Of a DNA stretch of 64,000 nt, positions 9,708 to 19,013 are shown in pieces; position 1 is the stretch's first letter, and every line of letters starts with the position of its first letter. Source of the DNA: JAYPHU01 sp964611435 (GTDB lineage Bacteria > Pseudomonadota > Alphaproteobacteria > Rhodospirillales > UBA2165). The position numbers and the translations under genes are program-made. A model generated the notes under the pieces. It saw nothing but the letters and a program-made list of their open reading frames with translations. It made no database searches and had not been told where the DNA came from. The DNA lies in contig CAZSXT010000006.1 in NCBI GenBank assembly GCA_964611435.1, forward strand, positions 62,001 through 126,000, written 5' to 3'.

Positions 9708-11754
9708 TTGTGCCGGTCGCCCTTTCGTCTTCGCCGTTGGCGACGGCCGTGCATTCGGCCATGGTGATCGACGCCCGGCTGATCGGGTCGGTCATATAGA
9801 AATTCTCGATGGGCTGGGTCAGCGGCTCGTCGGAAATCGACCCGGAGACACCGAAATCGCCCCAGTCACCTTCCGCGATTTCGTCCACGTCACCAAACAG
9901 CGGATTGACCTCCACCATGCGGGCCCGCAGTTCGCCCAGGGAATTATACGGCAATGTCTTGCCGGTTTTATCGGAGAGCGCCCGGATGATGGCCCAATCT
10001 TCCTTGGCATCCCCCGGCGGGAACGCCGCCAGCGCCGCCTGCTGTACCCGGCCCTCTGTATTCACATAGGTGCCGTTCTTTTCCGTATAGGCCGCGCCCG
10101 GCAAAATCACATCCGCCCGATGCGCGCCCGCATCGCCGTGATGACCTTGGTAGATAACAAAGGCATCACCCAGCTTCTCCGTATCGATTTCGTCAGCGCC
10201 CAAGAGATAGACCACGTCCATATTGCCGGCGGCCAGAATGCCGGCGGTATCCAAGCCATTTTCGCCTTGCGGCAGGAAGCAGAGGTCCAGACCGCCGACC
10301 CGGCTGGCGGCGCGTTGCAAGACGTTGAAACCGCTCCAGTCGTCTCGGACGCCATCTACCGCGTCGATAAGTTCCTTGGCCTTCGCGAGAATCGCCGCGC
10401 CATCACTGCGCGCCAGCGCGCCGGAACCAACGATCACCATCGGCCGCTCGGCGTCCTTGAAGGCTTTGCCGAAGTCGCCGTTGCCGGCCATCACATCCCC
10501 AATCGCCGACGGGTTGTCACCGAGATAATCATGGGCATAGGTCAAATCGACCGCCGGTCCAATTTGGCCGATGGCCACATCACCCATCAAATATCGCTTG
10601 CGGACGCGGGCATTGAGAACCGGCGCTTCCCAGCGGGGATTGGTCCCGACAAGAAGGATCGCGTCCGCCTCTTCGATCCCGGCAATGGTCGAATTGAATA
10701 GATAGCTCGCCCGGATATCGCCAATGGCGCCGCCGTCTTGCCGGCAGTCCAAGTGCGGTGCGCCCAGGCTTTCCATCAGGTCCTTGAGGGCCAACATGGA
10801 TTCACAGTCGGCGAGGTCCCCGGCAATTGCAGCAATCTTATCGCCGGACGCTGCGGCCAGTTTCTCACCGGCGACGCTGAGCGCTTCATCCCAATCGACA
10901 GCGACCAGCTTGCCATCTTTCCGGACATAAGGCCGGTCAAGGCGCTGACGCTTCAAGCCGTCGCAGGCGTGCCGCGTCTTATCGGAAATCCATTCCTCGT
11001 TCACGTCGTCATTGTTGCGGGGCAGGATACGCATCACTTCCGGCCCGCGCGTATCAACCCGGATGTTGCTGCCGAGAGCATCCATAACATCGATGGATTC
11101 GGTTTTTTTCAGCTCCCACGACCGAGCGGTAAAGGCGTAGGGCTTGGACGTCAGCGCGCCGACGGGACATAAGTCCACGATATTGCCCGAGAGTTCCGAG
11201 GTCAGCGCCTTTTCTACATAGGTGCCGACTTCCATATGCTCGCCCCGGCCCGTTGCGCCCAGTTCCGGCACGCCTGCGATCTCCGTCGCAAAGCGGATGC
11301 AGCGGGTGCAGTGTATGCAGCGGGTCATAATGGTGCTGACCAGCGGGCCCAGATACTTTTCCTCGACGGCGCGTTTGGTCTCCAGGAAGCGGGATTTATC
11401 ACGGCCGAAACCCATGGCCTGATCCTGGAGGTCACATTCGCCCCCCTGATCGCAAATCGGACAGTCGAGCGGATGATTGATGAGCAGAAACTCCATCACC
11501 CCTTCCCGCGCCTTCTTGACCAGCTCCGTGTCGGTTTTGATCACCATACCGTCGCCGACGGGCATGGCGCAGGACGCGATAGGTTTCGGCGCGCGCTCCA
11601 TCTCCACCAAGCACATACGGCAGTTGCCGGCAACCGACAGCCGTTCGTGATAGCAGAAGCGCGGGATTTCCTTACCGGCCAGTTCGCAGGCCTGCAGGAC
11701 CGTCAGCCCGGCTTCGACTTCAATCTCGACATCATCGATGGTGAGTTTAGGCAT
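9700..11754 (-). CDS. nuoG: NADH-quinone oxidoreductase subunit G
   Basis: Largest peripheral subunit of complex I, carrying several iron-sulfur clusters that pass electrons from NADH. The N-terminal ferredoxin-like part has cysteines 34, 45, 48, 62 ([2Fe-2S] N1b); His94 with cysteines 98, 101, 107 fits N5; cysteines 146, 149, 152, 196 fit N4. A molybdopterin-oxidoreductase-like domain without cofactor role follows from about residue 215 to 620. At 684 residues it has the mitochondrial/alphaproteobacterial size rather than the longer E. coli form. It follows nuoF after nine bases. Confidence 0.97.
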   Translation of the reverse strand: MPKLTIDDVEIEVEAGLTVLQACELAGKEIPRFCYHERLSVAGNCRMCLVEMERAPKPIASCAMPVGDGMVIKTDTELVKKAREGVMEFLLINHPLDCPICDQGGECDLQDQAMGFGRDKSRFLETKRAVEEKYLGPLVSTIMTRCIHCTRCIRFATEIAGVPELGATGRGEHMEVGTYVEKALTSELSGNIVDLCPVGALTSKPYAFTARSWELKKTESIDVMDALGSNIRVDTRGPEVMRILPRNNDDVNEEWISDKTRHACDGLKRQRLDRPYVRKDGKLVAVDWDEALSVAGEKLAAASGDKIAAIAGDLADCESMLALKDLMESLGAPHLDCRQDGGAIGDIRASYLFNSTIAGIEEADAILLVGTNPRWEAPVLNARVRKRYLMGDVAIGQIGPAVDLTYAHDYLGDNPSAIGDVMAGNGDFGKAFKDAERPMVIVGSGALARSDGAAILAKAKELIDAVDGVRDDWSGFNVLQRAASRVGGLDLCFLPQGENGLDTAGILAAGNMDVVYLLGADEIDTEKLGDAFVIYQGHHGDAGAHRADVILPGAAYTEKNGTYVNTEGRVQQAALAAFPPGDAKEDWAIIRALSDKTGKTLPYNSLGELRARMVEVNPLFGDVDEIAEGDWGDFGVSGSISDEPLTQPIENFYMTDPISRASITMAECTAVANGEDERATGTNG

Positions 11755-11763
11755 CCCTTATCC

Positions 11764-13044
11764 TCACGCCGCCGCGTTGTGTTTTGCTTGTTCAATCCGC
11801 GCTTCCATCTCGGGCCGGAAGTGGCGGATCAGTCCCTGGATCGGCCAAGCGGCCGCGTCGCCCAGAGCGCAAATTGTGTGACCCTCAACCTGCCGGGTGA
11901 CTTGTTCGAGCAGATCAATTTCCTCAATCGTCGCTTGGCCGGTAACCATGCGGTTCATCATGCGCGACATCCAACCTGATCCTTCCCGGCAGGGCGTGCA
12001 TTGGCCACAGCTTTCATGCTTGTAGAACGCCGACAGCCGTGCGATGGCCGCGATAATATCCGTGGATTTGTCCATCACCATGATGGCCGCTGTGCCCAAG
12101 CCTGATTGCGCCTCTCTGAGGGAGTCGAAATCCATCAAAATACTGTCACACGTCCCTTTGGGTAGACATGGCACGGATGCGCCGCCAGGAATGATGGCCA
12201 GCAAATTGTCCCAGCCGCCCCGGACGCCACCGGCATGTTTATCGATGAGTTCCTTTAACGGAATGCTCATTTCCTCCTCGATGGTGCACGGGTGCTCCAC
12301 GTGGCCGGAGATATTGAACAGCTTAGTGCCGGTGTTGTTAGGTCGGCCCAGTCCGGCAAACCAGCCGGCGCCCCGGCGCAGAATTGTCGGCGCGACCGCA
12401 ATGGATTCCACATTGTTGACCGTGGTCGGGCAGCCATAAAGACCCGAGTTCGCAGGGAATGGCGGCTTCAACCGGGGCTGGCCCTTCTTGCCTTCCAGAC
12501 TTTCGATCAGCGCGGTTTCCTCGCCGCAGATATAGGCGCCGGCGCCGCGATGCACATAAAGATCAAAGTCCCAGCCGGAACTGCAGGCATCCTTGCCGAT
12601 CAGTCCCGCATCGTAGGCTTCATCGACGGCGCGCTGCAGGGCCTCTGTCTCCCGATAGAATTCGCCGCGGACGTAAATATATGCAGCGTGCGCGCCCATG
12701 GCGAAACTCGCCAGCAGACATCCTTCGACCAACTTGTGCGGATCGTGGCGCATGATCTCCCGGTCTTTGCATGTGCCGGGCTCGCCCTCATCGGCGTTGA
12801 CCACCAGATAGTGCGGGCGGCCGTCTGATTCCTTGGGCATAAATGACCATTTGAGGCCAGTGCTGAAACCCGCACCGCCCCGGCCGCGAAGTCCTGACTC
12901 TTTGACCTCTTCGACGATCCAGTCTCGGCCCTTGGCGATCAGCTCCTTGGTGCCGTCCCAATCGCCCCGCGCTTTCGCGCCCGCCAGGAACGGGTCGTGG
13001 AAGCCGTAGATATTGGTAAAGATGCGATCACTGTCTTTCAGCAT
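11764..13044 (-). CDS. nuoF: NADH-quinone oxidoreductase subunit F
   Basis: NADH-binding subunit of complex I with FMN and the N3 [4Fe-4S] cluster, where hydride is taken from NADH. The glycine-rich GRGGAGF lies at residues 54-60, and the cluster cysteines are 346, 349, 352 (CGQCTPC) and 392. The 426-residue length is typical. Its ATG overlaps the nuoE TGA by one base. Confidence 0.97.
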   Translation of the reverse strand: MLKDSDRIFTNIYGFHDPFLAGAKARGDWDGTKELIAKGRDWIVEEVKESGLRGRGGAGFSTGLKWSFMPKESDGRPHYLVVNADEGEPGTCKDREIMRHDPHKLVEGCLLASFAMGAHAAYIYVRGEFYRETEALQRAVDEAYDAGLIGKDACSSGWDFDLYVHRGAGAYICGEETALIESLEGKKGQPRLKPPFPANSGLYGCPTTVNNVESIAVAPTILRRGAGWFAGLGRPNNTGTKLFNISGHVEHPCTIEEEMSIPLKELIDKHAGGVRGGWDNLLAIIPGGASVPCLPKGTCDSILMDFDSLREAQSGLGTAAIMVMDKSTDIIAAIARLSAFYKHESCGQCTPCREGSGWMSRMMNRMVTGQATIEEIDLLEQVTRQVEGHTICALGDAAAWPIQGLIRHFRPEMEARIEQAKHNAAA

Positions 13045-13652
13045 CAGTCATCGCCTCCCTTGCCGCCTTTGAGGCTGGTCAGGCCATTGATCGGCTCACA
13101 ACTCTTGCGACCGATTTGTGATCCCGGCTTCGGCGTCTCGCCAAGTTTCAATTGAGTCAGGATGGATTCAGTGCTGTCGTTGTCCAGGTCTTCGTAATAA
13201 TCGTCGTTGATCTGCATCATCGGCGCATTCACACAGGCGCCCAGGCATTCCATTTCGTTCATCGTGAACGTGCCGTCTTCGGTCGTTTCACCGAAATCGA
13301 TGCCGAGTTGCTTCTTACACGCGGCCACCACCTGGTCGGAACCACGTAGCCAGCATGGCAGGTTGGTGCAAACCTGCACGTGGTGCTTACCGATCGGCTG
13401 CAGGTTGTACATGGTGTAAAAGGTGGCGACCTCATAGACATGGATCGGCGGCATCTCCAACAGGTTCGCCACATAGTCCATCGCGGCGCGGGGCAGCCAG
13501 CCATCGTTCTGCCGCTGCGCCAAATCCAAAAGCGGCATCACCGCGCTCGCCTGGCGCATGTCGGGATACTTGGCGATTTCCTTCTTCGCCAGTTCCATGG
13601 TCTCCGGCGTGAACTCAAAGCTCTCCGGCTGCTGAACGTCGGCCGAACTCAT
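13044..13652 (-). CDS. nuoE: NADH-quinone oxidoreductase subunit E
   Basis: Thioredoxin-fold subunit of complex I with the N1a [2Fe-2S] cluster next to the NADH site. The four ligands are cysteines 95 and 100 (CTNLPC) and 136 and 140 (CLGAC). After the domain there is a polar C-terminal tail of about 40 residues (EPINGLTSLKGG...), as seen in other alphaproteobacteria. The start overlaps the nuoD stop by four bases. Confidence 0.97.
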   Translation of the reverse strand: MSSADVQQPESFEFTPETMELAKKEIAKYPDMRQASAVMPLLDLAQRQNDGWLPRAAMDYVANLLEMPPIHVYEVATFYTMYNLQPIGKHHVQVCTNLPCWLRGSDQVVAACKKQLGIDFGETTEDGTFTMNEMECLGACVNAPMMQINDDYYEDLDNDSTESILTQLKLGETPKPGSQIGRKSCEPINGLTSLKGGKGGDD

Positions 13653-14827
13653 CGGTCAATCTCCCCAAACACGATATCCAGCGATCCGATATTAGCCACC
13701 ACGTCGGCCAGCATGTGCCCCTGCGACATCATGTCGAGGGCCTGCAGGTGGGCGAACCCCGGCGCGCGAATCTTGCAGCGGTAAGGTTTGTTGGTCCCGT
13801 CCGAGACCAGATAGACACCGAACTCGCCTTTGGGCGCTTCGACCACCGTATAGGTTTCTCCCGCCGGCACATGATAGCCCTCGGTGTACAGCTTGAAGTG
13901 ATGGATCAGCGCCTCCATTGACTTTTTCATCGCTTCCCGCGGCGGCTTGGTGAACTTGTTGTCATCAACAGCGGCCGGGCCCGGCGGCATATCGGCGATG
14001 CACTGCTTGATGATCTTCAGGGACTCCCGCATCTCGTACATGCGCACCAGATAGCGGTCGTAGCAGTCGCCGTTCTTGCCGATGGGAATGTCAAAATCCA
14101 TCTTGGCGTAAACGTCATAGGGTTGAGACTTGCGCAAATCCCAGGCAATGCCCGAGGCGCGTAGGTTCGGCCCGGTAAAGCCCCAGTCATAGGCCTCTTC
14201 GACCGACACCACACCAATATCCACGGTGCGTTGCTTAAAGATGCGGTTTTCCGTCAGCAGGCCTTCCAGGTCATCGATCATGGCCGGGAATTCATCCGCC
14301 CAGGCGTCGATATCATCCAATAGTTTCTGCGGCACATCCTGGGCCACGCCACCGGGACGGAAATAGGCCATGTGAAGACGCGCGCCCGAGGCCCGCTCGC
14401 AGAACTCCATCAACAGCTCCCGGTGTTCGAACGCCCAGAGCATCGGCGTCATGGCGCCCACATCCATGGCGTATGCCGTGATATTGAGGATGTGATTCAA
14501 AATGCGGCCGATCTCGGCATAAAGCACCCGGATGTATTGCCCTCTGGGCGGCACCTCCATGCCGGCGAGTTTTTCGACGGCCAGGGCAAAAGCATGTTCC
14601 TGGTTTTGCGGCGCGACGTAATCCAGGCGGTCAAAATACGGCACCGCCTGTAGATAGCTTTTATATTCGATGAGCTTTTCCGTGCCCCGGTGCAACAAGC
14701 CGATATGCGGATCGGCGCGGTCGATCACCTCACCGTCCATCTCCAATACCAGGCGTAGCACACCGTGGGCCGCCGGGTGTTGCGGTCCGAAGTTGAGGGT
14801 GAAGTTCCTAATGTGTTGTTCGCTCAT
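13649..14827 (-). CDS. nuoD: NADH-quinone oxidoreductase subunit D
   Basis: The 49-kDa-type subunit of complex I, homologous to the large subunit of [NiFe] hydrogenases, lining the quinone pocket with NuoB. The 392-residue sequence shows the quinone-site segment GPQHPAAHGVLR near the N-terminus, HRGTEKLIEYK, and the C-terminal DIVFGEIDR ending universal to the family. The hydrogenase nickel cysteines are absent, as expected. It overlaps nuoC by one base (TGATG) and nuoE by four. Confidence 0.97.
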   Translation of the reverse strand: MSEQHIRNFTLNFGPQHPAAHGVLRLVLEMDGEVIDRADPHIGLLHRGTEKLIEYKSYLQAVPYFDRLDYVAPQNQEHAFALAVEKLAGMEVPPRGQYIRVLYAEIGRILNHILNITAYAMDVGAMTPMLWAFEHRELLMEFCERASGARLHMAYFRPGGVAQDVPQKLLDDIDAWADEFPAMIDDLEGLLTENRIFKQRTVDIGVVSVEEAYDWGFTGPNLRASGIAWDLRKSQPYDVYAKMDFDIPIGKNGDCYDRYLVRMYEMRESLKIIKQCIADMPPGPAAVDDNKFTKPPREAMKKSMEALIHHFKLYTEGYHVPAGETYTVVEAPKGEFGVYLVSDGTNKPYRCKIRAPGFAHLQALDMMSQGHMLADVVANIGSLDIVFGEIDR

Positions 14828-15471
14828 CAGGCCTTCTCCCCCTCGCCCGCTGCCTCGTCTTCATCGACAGTGGCCTTTTCATCGCCCGGAAGCTGGTGCT
14901 GCATACCTTCCCAGGGGCTGAGGAAATCGAAGTTGCGGAATTCCTGCGTGAGTTTTACTGGCTCGTAGACCACGCGCTTTTGTTCGTCGTCATACCGAAC
15001 TTCTACATAGCCAGTGAGCGGGAAATCCTTGCGCAGCGGATGGCCTTCAAAACCGTAGTCCGTCAGGATACGCCGCAGATCAGGATGACCGGAAAAATAA
15101 ATACCGTAGAGGTCCCAAGCCTCCCGCTCCCACCAGCCGGCCGCGTTGAACACACTGACCACAGATGGGACCGGCGTGTCTTCTCTTGCCTGTACCTTGA
15201 CCCGGATGCGGGCGTTCTGAGTGAGGCTCAAGAGATTGTAGACCACGTCAAAACGATTCTCACGTTCTGGATAATCGACGCCACAGACATCGACCAAAAT
15301 CTTGAATTGGCAATTCACATTGTCGCGGAGGAACGTCAGGACCTTTACAATCGAACTCCGGTCGGCATGGACGATCAATTCACCGCCCTTGACCTCCGTC
15401 GATTGGACGGCGCTATCGAGGCTGTCGGTGATAAGTTCGGCCATGTCTATGACAGGTTGTACGTCGGCCAT
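14827..15471 (-). CDS. nuoC: NADH-quinone oxidoreductase subunit C
   Basis: The 30-kDa-type structural subunit of complex I that braces NuoD. The signature ERENRFDVVYNLLSL and the block WEREAWDLYGIYFSGHPDLR, followed by DYGFEGHPLRKDFPL, identify it. It is separate from nuoD, unlike the fused nuoCD of enterobacteria. The last 20 or so residues are acidic and alanine-rich. It follows nuoB after 30 bases. Confidence 0.97.
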   Translation of the reverse strand: MADVQPVIDMAELITDSLDSAVQSTEVKGGELIVHADRSSIVKVLTFLRDNVNCQFKILVDVCGVDYPERENRFDVVYNLLSLTQNARIRVKVQAREDTPVPSVVSVFNAAGWWEREAWDLYGIYFSGHPDLRRILTDYGFEGHPLRKDFPLTGYVEVRYDDEQKRVVYEPVKLTQEFRNFDFLSPWEGMQHQLPGDEKATVDEDEAAGEGEKA

Positions 15472-15501
15472 GATTCCCTCGAAATACTCCGCGCGCGCCG
15501 T

Positions 15502-16062
15502 TTACCGCCACAAGGTCCCGGTGCGTTTAATCTTCTTCTGCAACTGCAAAATACCGTACACCAGCGCCTCCGCCGTCGGCGGGCAGCCGGGCACATAAAT
15601 ATCCACCGGCACCACCCGGTCACATCCGCGCACCACGGAATAGGAATAGTGATAATAGCCGCCGCCATTGGCGCAGGACCCCATGGAGATGACATAACGG
15701 GGCTCGGCCATCTGGTCATAGACCTTACGGAAGGCTGGCGCCATTTTGTTCGTGAGCGTCCCGGCCACGATAATCACATCGGATTGGCGCGGGCTGGGCC
15801 GGGGCACAACGCCGAACCGGTCAAGATCATAGCGGCTGACATAGGCGTGCATCATTTCAACGGCACAGCAGGCCAGGCCAAATGTCATGGGCCACAAGGA
15901 CCCTGTCCGCGCCCAGTTCACCAGTTTGTCCAGATTGGCGACGACGAAACCTTTGTCGGTCAGCTCATCGGTCACGTTTTTGAGGATCAAGTCCTGCTGT
16001 GCACCGGGCGCCAGAGGTTGGCCATGTTGATCGACCAAGGAAGCTGACTGGTCTACTCCCAT
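15502..16062 (-). CDS. nuoB: NADH-quinone oxidoreductase subunit B
   Basis: Carries the terminal N2 [4Fe-4S] cluster of complex I that reduces quinone. Ligands are the tandem cysteines 65-66 (ACCAVEMMHA) and cysteines 130 (GSCANGGG) and 160 (VPGCPP). The frame is open back to a GTG at 16083, but the ATG at 16062 is preferred because a purine-rich AAGAAGGGGG lies upstream; this start overlaps the end of nuoA by ten bases. The resulting 186 residues fit alphaproteobacterial NuoB. Confidence 0.95.
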   Translation of the reverse strand: MGVDQSASLVDQHGQPLAPGAQQDLILKNVTDELTDKGFVVANLDKLVNWARTGSLWPMTFGLACCAVEMMHAYVSRYDLDRFGVVPRPSPRQSDVIIVAGTLTNKMAPAFRKVYDQMAEPRYVISMGSCANGGGYYHYSYSVVRGCDRVVPVDIYVPGCPPTAEALVYGILQLQKKIKRTGTLWR

Positions 16063-16418
16063 TCCAAGGCCCCCTTCTTCCACTCATAGACAAAGCCGAT
16101 GGTCAGAATGCCGAGGAACACGACCATGGACCAGAATCCGACCATGCCGATTTCGCCCAGGCTGATTGCCCAGGGAAACAGGAAGGCGACTTCCAGATCA
16201 AAAATGATGAAAAGAATGGCGACCAGATAAAACCGGACATCAAACTTAATCCGGGCGTCTTCAAAAGCCTCGAAGCCGCACTCGTAAGCCGACAGTTTCG
16301 CCGTGTCAGGTTTTTGCCGGGCTAGCACCAAAGACGCGATCACCATCACCCCGGCTAAGCCGATGGCGATGCCGATAAATATCAGGATGGGGAAATATTG
16401 GACGAGCAAGTTTTCCAT
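16053..16418 (-). CDS. nuoA: NADH-quinone oxidoreductase subunit A
   Basis: First gene of the complex I operon; a small membrane subunit at the quinone end of the membrane arm. The 121-residue protein has three membrane helices and the conserved KLSAYECGFEAFEDARIKFD loop (SAYECGFE with the redox-sensitive cysteine). It starts 49 bases downstream of tRNA-Asp in the same direction; no strong separate promoter is visible in that short gap, so the operon may be read partly from the tRNA promoter. Confidence 0.96.
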   Translation of the reverse strand: MENLLVQYFPILIFIGIAIGLAGVMVIASLVLARQKPDTAKLSAYECGFEAFEDARIKFDVRFYLVAILFIIFDLEVAFLFPWAISLGEIGMVGFWSMVVFLGILTIGFVYEWKKGALEWE

Positions 16419-16467
16419 CAGGGGATCCTGTATTTTGCCTTCTTCCTAGCCTTTGGCCTTGAGAATC

Positions 16468-16544
<77 letters not shown>

Positions 16545-16728
16545 AAAGCTTAGCTCGTTCGCGAGCGGTATGTAATCAACGCCTGTCGGGGTGTCAAGCA
16601 AACTCCGTCCACCGAACTTCACTACTGTAATCCGTCTCTCTCCGAGGCTGTTTCACCTTCAAATTTTGGCCAAAATATTCGAAAATTCAAGAATTTAGTC
16701 GAAGATAAACTGGATCAGGCCCCATTGA

Positions 16729-17691
16729 CTATTGGGGGTCTCCGACATCCCCCGCCTCGCCTGATGCATCTTGCTGGTGGCCTACGACACTCTGGGCCTC
16801 GATGAACACTCGGGTAACCGTTGGAAAGGTTGACTTTATCTCGGATTCGAACTGGGAAATAGCGGCTTCTACGTCATTGGCGGTCAGATTTTCGGCAAAG
16901 TCGATACTGATGTTCAAAAGAACGTCTGTCGGGCCCATGTGCATGGTCAGGATCTCATTCACCGAAAGGACATTGGCTTCTTTATCGACGATTTTGCGAA
17001 TCCCATCGACCACTTCGTGACTTGCGCCCTCGCCGATCAGGAGCCCCTTGGCCTCGTACGCAAGAAACGCCGCCGTTGCCGCCAAGATGACGCCGATGGT
17101 AATAGAGGCAACGGCGTCCCAAACGGGAGCATTCAACGAATCGGCCAGATACACGCCGATAAAAGCGACGACGAGTCCCATCATGGCGGCGGTGTCTTCA
17201 AACAGAACCGTAAAAACCGTTGGGTCTTTGCTTAATCGGATAGAGGCGAAGAAATTCTGGGAACCTTGGCGCTTTCTGAATTCTTTATAAGCGACCCACC
17301 AGGCGAATGCCTCGAACACCATGGCGATGAGTAAAACGACATAGTTGATAATCGGGTTAAGGATCGGCTGTTCGCTTTTGATTTTGGAGACACCCTCAAA
17401 AATCGAGATGCCGGCGCCCAAACCAAAGATCAGGATCGCCACCACGAAGGTCCAAAAATACAGCTCCATCCCGTAGCCGAACGGATGCTGTTCATCCGAC
17501 GGCTTGCTGGCGCGCTTGATTCCATAAAGCAGTAAACCCTGATTGCCCGTATCGACGAGCGAGTGAACAGCCTCACTCAACATGGCGGAACTGCCAGTCA
17601 GCGCCGAGGCAATAAACTTGGTCACCGCGATCAGGGCGTTTCCGGCCAGCGCTGCGTATATGACTTTTTTGGATGAGCCCGGTGCGGCCAC
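16729..17691 (-). CDS. Cation diffusion facilitator family transporter
   Basis: A 320-residue membrane protein of the CDF family, which exports divalent metals such as zinc, iron or manganese in exchange for protons. The N-terminal half has five or six membrane helices; helix 2 carries the metal-site pattern SEAVHSLVDTGNQ (His43, Asp47), and helix 5 has FEDTAAMMG. The C-terminal third is a cytoplasmic domain with ferredoxin-like features. The start is a GTG with GGAG about eight bases upstream. The DTGNQ variant places it in the subgroup near ZnT9/TMEM163-like proteins; the metal cannot be told from sequence. Confidence 0.9.
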   Translation of the reverse strand: MAAPGSSKKVIYAALAGNALIAVTKFIASALTGSSAMLSEAVHSLVDTGNQGLLLYGIKRASKPSDEQHPFGYGMELYFWTFVVAILIFGLGAGISIFEGVSKIKSEQPILNPIINYVVLLIAMVFEAFAWWVAYKEFRKRQGSQNFFASIRLSKDPTVFTVLFEDTAAMMGLVVAFIGVYLADSLNAPVWDAVASITIGVILAATAAFLAYEAKGLLIGEGASHEVVDGIRKIVDKEANVLSVNEILTMHMGPTDVLLNISIDFAENLTANDVEAAISQFESEIKSTFPTVTRVFIEAQSVVGHQQDASGEAGDVGDPQ

Positions 17692-17719
17692 GTGGTGTTA
17701 CTCCAATTGGAAGCGAAGC

Positions 17720-18223
17720 CTAACCGCCGTAAAAAACGTTATCGCCCAATTCTTTCATTTCGAGGATCGCCTCATCAGGACGGCCATCGGGTTGTTTGGC
17801 CACGTTCGCAGCAGTCACCTCGCCAATAACAACGTGGTGATCGCCCTTCTCTACGATTTCGGCAATGCTGCATTCAACGCTGGCCGGCGCAGAGCCGATG
17901 ATGGGAGAGCCGTTTTCGCCGGCGTGATAGGCTTCTCCACTGATCGTGTCCCCGTCTTTTTCGGCCGGCTTAAAGAACGCGAAGGCAGGCCCTTGTTGTC
18001 CTTTGCCCAGCATATTCAATGCAAAGCATCCGGTCGATTTGATCAAACTGTAAATACCGGAATCCGGCTTAACGCCGATAGCCACCAAGGGGGGATCGAA
18101 TGAGGTCTGAGTGACCCAGTTCACCGTTGCGGCAGCCACGTTGCCGTTGGCGTCCTCCGCGGTCATGACATAAATGCCGTAGGGTATCATCCGTAAAGCC
18201 GTCTTTTTGGCGTCTTCGTCCAT
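17720..18223 (-). CDS. Flavin reductase-like domain protein
   Basis: A 167-residue protein of the FMN-binding split-barrel family (flavin reductase component type), expected to bind FMN and reduce it with NAD(P)H or to act as a small flavoprotein. The segment VNWVTQTSFDPPLVAIGVK and the downstream FALNMLGKGQ are typical. The open frame runs further upstream, but that extension is the translation of tRNA-Val. The ATG at 18223 has a strong AAGGAGGAG site and is clearly the start. No oxygenase partner is adjacent, so its electron acceptor is unknown. Confidence 0.85.
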   Translation of the reverse strand: MDEDAKKTALRMIPYGIYVMTAEDANGNVAAATVNWVTQTSFDPPLVAIGVKPDSGIYSLIKSTGCFALNMLGKGQQGPAFAFFKPAEKDGDTISGEAYHAGENGSPIIGSAPASVECSIAEIVEKGDHHVVIGEVTAANVAKQPDGRPDEAILEMKELGDNVFYGG

Positions 18224-18251
18224 TGTGCTTTCTCCTCCTTGGGTAGAATAG

Positions 18252-18327
18252 TGGTGGGCGGTGACGGGATCGAACCGCCGACATCCACGGTGTAAACGTG
18301 GCGCTCTCCCAGCTGAGCTAACCGCCC
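18252..18327 (-). tRNA. tRNA-Val (TAC)
   Basis: A 76-base cloverleaf on the minus strand: acceptor GGGCGGT with ACCGCCC, D arm GCTCAGCTGGGAGAGC, anticodon stem CCACG/CGTGG around loop TTTACAC (anticodon TAC), and T arm GGCGGTTCGATCCCGTC. The terminal CCA is encoded. It lies between hup and the flavin-reductase gene, a common place for tRNA-Val after hup in alphaproteobacteria. Confidence 0.96.
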
Positions 18328-18419
18328 ACTTGCGCATCACTGCGTCAGCCCAATACATGATTTATCGGACGGGAAATTGCAATCCCTGCCGGAGTCTATT
18401 CTCAGACAAAATCCGGGCA

Positions 18420-18453
18420 TGAAAAATGCCGGCCGCAATATGCGACCGGCATT
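18420..18453 (-). terminator. Rho-independent terminator of hup
   Basis: On the minus strand a 12-base stem (AATGCCGGTCGC with GCGGCCGGCATT, one mismatch, five-base loop) is followed directly by a run of five T. It starts about 20 bases behind the hup stop codon and so should end the hup transcript. Confidence 0.85.
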
Positions 18454-18474
18454 AATACAGTACGGAAAGACGCG

Positions 18475-18747
18475 TTAGTTGACGGCGTCCTTCAAACCTT
18501 TACCGGCCTTGAACTTAGGCTGTTTGGAAGCCGGGATTTGGATCGTCTCACCGGTGCGCGGATTGCGTCCGGTTGTCGCCTTACGGTTCGCGACGGAGAA
18601 CGTACCAAAGCCCACAATGCGGACTTCGCCACCACCTTGCAAAGAACCGGAGATTGCATCGAACACACCATCGACTGCCTTGGCTGCATCAGCTTTGGAA
18701 AGTCCGGCGGAGTTTGCTACTTCGGCAACTAGATCGTTTTTATTCAC
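18475..18747 (-). CDS. hup: DNA-binding protein HU
   Basis: Small basic nucleoid protein of 90 residues that bends and compacts DNA as a dimer. It shows the HU helices MNKNDLVAEVANSAGLSK and the beta-arm motif GRNPRTGETIQIPA that inserts into the minor groove, with the conserved proline at the tip. Translation starts at GTG (18747) with AAGGGGG about eight bases upstream. It is downstream of lon, the usual alphaproteobacterial order, but the hairpin between the two and the 265-base gap suggest it has its own promoter. Confidence 0.96.
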   Translation of the reverse strand: MNKNDLVAEVANSAGLSKADAAKAVDGVFDAISGSLQGGGEVRIVGFGTFSVANRKATTGRNPRTGETIQIPASKQPKFKAGKGLKDAVN

Positions 18748-18939
18748 CTTAAAGGCCCCCTTTACTGTCTAGGATGGGTTTAAACTATGACTTGTTATTC
18801 AGGCTTCACTTCGTCTGAAATGCCGCGAAGTGTAGGAGCGGTTTTCGTTTCGCGTCAATTAGAATCACGGCAAAATCCGCAGATTTCCGGGAAAAACAGC
18901 GTTTTCAAGGGATAAAAGGGCACTTTTTTTGCCGCCCAA

Positions 18940-18971
18940 ACGAAAACGGGACCCGTTTTCAGGTCCCGTTT
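18940..18971 (-). terminator. Likely terminator of lon
   Basis: A perfect ten-base inverted repeat (AAACGGGACC / GGTCCCGTTT, eight-base loop) sits 43 bases behind the lon stop codon. On the minus strand it is followed by TTTTCGTTT, a weak T tract. On the plus strand a TTTTTT run follows a little further away, but no plus-strand gene ends here. The remaining stretch up to hup holds the presumed hup promoter and no gene. Confidence 0.65.
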
Positions 18972-19013
18972 GGCGTTTTTTGCGCGAATCGTTTTTTCGC
19001 AGATTTCCGGGGT

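Noticed and set aside
9655..10701. 348-codon plus-strand frame
   Set aside because: Shadow of nuoG; no recognisable domain and no ribosome site.
16553..16566. GCTCG-TTCG-CGAGC hairpin upstream of tRNA-Asp
   Set aside because: A five-base stem without a T tract; too weak to call a terminator.
18224..18358. N-terminal extension of the flavin-reductase frame
   Set aside because: The extra residues are the translation of tRNA-Val; the ATG at 18223 has a strong ribosome site.
18878..19012. Direct repeat CGCAGATTTCCGGG around the lon terminator
   Set aside because: Only two copies about 120 bases apart, no known meaning; probably chance in a short GC-balanced gap.
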